In this document: in pieces, positions 5,375-6,463 of the stretch
Position numbering within the stretch: position 1 is the stretch's first letter
Layout of the letters: each line of letters begins with the position of its first letter
Assembly: GCA_016839545.1 (NCBI GenBank)
Contig: JAEOUB010000201.1
Coordinates: 1 to 6,463, forward strand
DNA from: Candidatus Kariarchaeota archaeon
Lineage (GTDB): Archaea > Asgardarchaeota > Heimdallarchaeia > Heimdallarchaeales > Kariarchaeaceae
Reading direction: 5' to 3'
Length of the DNA: 6,463 nt
The notes under the pieces: model-generated
The model's input: the letters and a program-made list of their open reading frames with translations, nothing else
Database searches by the model: none
What the model was told of the DNA's origin: nothing
Program-made: the position numbers and the translations under genes

Positions 5375-5427
5375 ACAATTGATATAAAATCTAAGCAGAA
5401 TTAAATGTTCTCCAAATTATAAATATA

Positions 5428-5435
5428 TTTTTTTT
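5428..5435 (+). terminator. Oligo-T terminator after the amidohydrolase gene
   Basis: Eight T residues lie 54 bp past the stop codon, with no strong hairpin before them, as expected for archaeal T-run termination. The end of the run overlaps the TATA box of the next gene. Confidence 0.55.
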
Positions 5436-5440
5436 ATATC
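5433..5440 (+). promoter_or_regulatory. TATA box of the small secreted protein gene
   Basis: TTTATATC is centred about 24 bp before ATG 5460, giving a leaderless or nearly leaderless transcript. No Shine-Dalgarno precedes the ATG. Confidence 0.55.
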
Positions 5441-5459
5441 AAATTAGATCTCTTCTATC

Positions 5460-5879
5460 ATGGGGAAAAGGCTCTTAATTTTTTTTCTAATTATACTTTC
5501 CAGCACAAGCACCACCCAGGGGTTTGAGATACAACCACTTTCTGAAGGAGAAAGGTGGACATTGACCAGTGAGGGTGCATTCTATGAAGAGGTGGTCACA
5601 GATCGAATCACAGTTCTTGATAATTTCAGGACAACTGAAATTCAGACAACACGTGAGTTCCCTGGGCTCCTCCCTCATACATTTGAGATACCAATACATG
5701 AGAACGATATCGACAAAATAGCTGTAAAACTTGAACAATATTACTTCTCTTGTGAAATGACTGTAACACAACTCGGGGGTATACCTATCGGTTATCCAGA
5801 CCAAACTCCAATTGAAATTGAATTGACAATCAGTATTCAATACACAGTATCCTTGATGTACGCTCGAAAGAGCATCTGA
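5460..5879 (+). CDS. Small secreted protein of unknown function
   Basis: The product is 139 residues and I do not recognise it. Residues 1-21 form a clear signal peptide: MGKRLL, then a Phe/Ile/Leu core, then a Ser/Thr-rich cleavage region ending in QG. The mature part, about 118 residues, is rich in Thr, Glu and Ile with alternating patterns (RITVLDNFRTTEIQTTREF, IEIELTISIQYTVSLMYA) that suggest a beta-sandwich or jelly-roll domain. There is one cysteine, so no internal disulphide, and no second membrane segment or anchor; it is likely released or bound to another surface protein. ATG 5460 is the first start after the promoter and fits the TATA spacing. It lies between a cytoplasmic enzyme and another secreted-protein gene and has its own promoter. 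Confidence 0.75.
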   Translation: MGKRLLIFFLIILSSTSTTQGFEIQPLSEGERWTLTSEGAFYEEVVTDRITVLDNFRTTEIQTTREFPGLLPHTFEIPIHENDIDKIAVKLEQYYFSCEMTVTQLGGIPIGYPDQTPIEIELTISIQYTVSLMYARKSI

Positions 5880-6230
5880 TGTTGAAAAAGCAAAAAATAT
5901 GTTATGCGTTTCGTTAATTGCTAGATTTGGATCATTTATATCGGTATCATAAAACTACCCACAATTACTATATATTATATCTCAACATATTCTTGACTTT
6001 AAAATAATAATGGAAGTGGCGAATTCCTAATAATTTACTGCATCCAATCAAATTATATATGCGATTTTTGTGAAAACAGAATAGTATTTTCCAATAAATA
6101 CAACAAAAATACAAAATAAACTCATTATCGGTTGTATTTTCAGCAATTTCTTCTATTATTCAGAGATTGGTATAACTGCTATTAATTTGATTTCAGTAAT
6201 TCTTACTTGTTTTTCGTGGATTGCATTATG
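5880..6230. other. AT-rich intergenic region, no gene seen
   Basis: About 350 bp are strongly AT-rich with no supported gene. The frame of the downstream gene is open back to the TAG at 6082-6084, but it has no ATG before 6259 and a composition expected of AT-rich noncoding DNA. A 9-bp perfect inverted repeat, AAATACAAC (6096-6104) and GTTGTATTT (6131-6139), has a 26-base spacer; it is the only structure I noticed. Confidence 0.5.
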
Positions 6231-6238
6231 TTTAAAAA
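6231..6238 (+). promoter_or_regulatory. TATA box of the second secreted-protein gene
   Basis: TTTAAAAA is centred about 25 bp before ATG 6259. With no Shine-Dalgarno in between, this supports both the start choice and leaderless translation. Confidence 0.6.
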
Positions 6239-6258
6239 CCCCTAAGCAACTGTGCGTT

Positions 6259-6463
6259 ATGATTTTTAAATTAAGAATTATATCTGTTATACTCTTCTTG
6301 ACGGTCTTCTTGTTGACCGCAATTGGAATGACAGGGTTAAATCAAGGTCCCTTTGTGGATGATCCAATACACTTGAATAGTGTGGGCATCTATACTGAGG
6401 ACTTTACTACCACCTCATATCTGGACACAGCCAATACCAATGTGACTGGATGGGGATCAGGAA
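6259..6463 (+). CDS. N-terminus of a secreted protein, probably LVIVD or propeller type, cut by window end
   Basis: Sixty-eight codons are visible before the window ends. Residues 1-24 form a signal peptide or N-terminal membrane segment (MIFKLRII, then a long Val/Leu/Phe core). The mature start contains YTEDFTTTSYLDTANTNV followed by TGWGSG. I recall this DFTTT-Y-D-ANTNV-GWG motif from the N-termini of large secreted archaeal proteins, notably Asgard ones with LVIVD or similar propeller repeats, where it precedes the repeats. That link is from memory and no repeat is visible yet, so the domain is inferred. ATG 6259 is supported by the TATA box at 6231-6238. With the kelch gene and the 139-residue protein it is one of three exported products in this window. 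Confidence 0.78.
   Translation, partial: MIFKLRIISVILFLTVFLLTAIGMTGLNQGPFVDDPIHLNSVGIYTEDFTTTSYLDTANTNVTGWGSG

Noticed and set aside
6085..6258. Upstream extension of the terminal secreted-protein frame
   Set aside because: The frame is open but has no ATG, and the TATA box falls inside it, so it would not be transcribed as part of the gene.

Overview
The window looks archaeal. A transfer RNA is interrupted after anticodon position 37 by a short intron that forms a bulge-helix-bulge. Start codons lie about 24-27 bases after TATA-like boxes, as in leaderless archaeal transcripts, and transcripts end in T-runs. Coding density is low, and secreted kelch-type and LVIVD-type proteins sit beside short zinc-binding proteins. 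I infer an Asgard-type archaeon (Thorarchaeia or Heimdallarchaeia-like) from family recollection; no database was searched and the lineage is not proven.

Layout, left to right. 1-1097 (minus): most of a secreted six-bladed kelch-propeller protein, cut by the window edge inside a Ser/Thr-rich stalk made of an exact 33-bp tandem repeat. 1250-1351 (plus): tRNA-Arg(TCG) with a 31-nt intron. 1370-2529 (minus): a two-gene unit with a VOC/glyoxalase-fold protein followed by a GNAT-like acetyltransferase whose start is unclear. 2582-2815 (minus): a small zinc-binding protein with a long leader that holds short ORFs. 3228-3722 (minus): a DoxX-family four-helix membrane protein. 4127-5374 (plus): a binuclear-metal amidohydrolase. 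5460-5879 (plus): a small secreted protein I do not recognise. 5880-6258: an AT-rich gap with no gene. 6259-6463 (plus): the first 68 residues of another secreted protein, probably an LVIVD or propeller type.

The most interesting signal is regulatory. An identical 21-bp element, GCATG-N4-CATGC plus flanks, sits at the predicted transcription start of both the zinc-protein unit (2979-2999) and doxX (3738-3758). It has the same orientation in both places and lies about 28 bp downstream of each TATA box. It is either a shared operator for an unknown regulator or a 5'-terminal mRNA hairpin with a GAAA tetraloop, so the two genes probably form a small regulon. The other genes are not obviously one pathway. 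The window reads as ordinary chromosome carrying surface-protein genes, a tRNA and small enzymes; I see no mobile element, CRISPR array or defence cassette.
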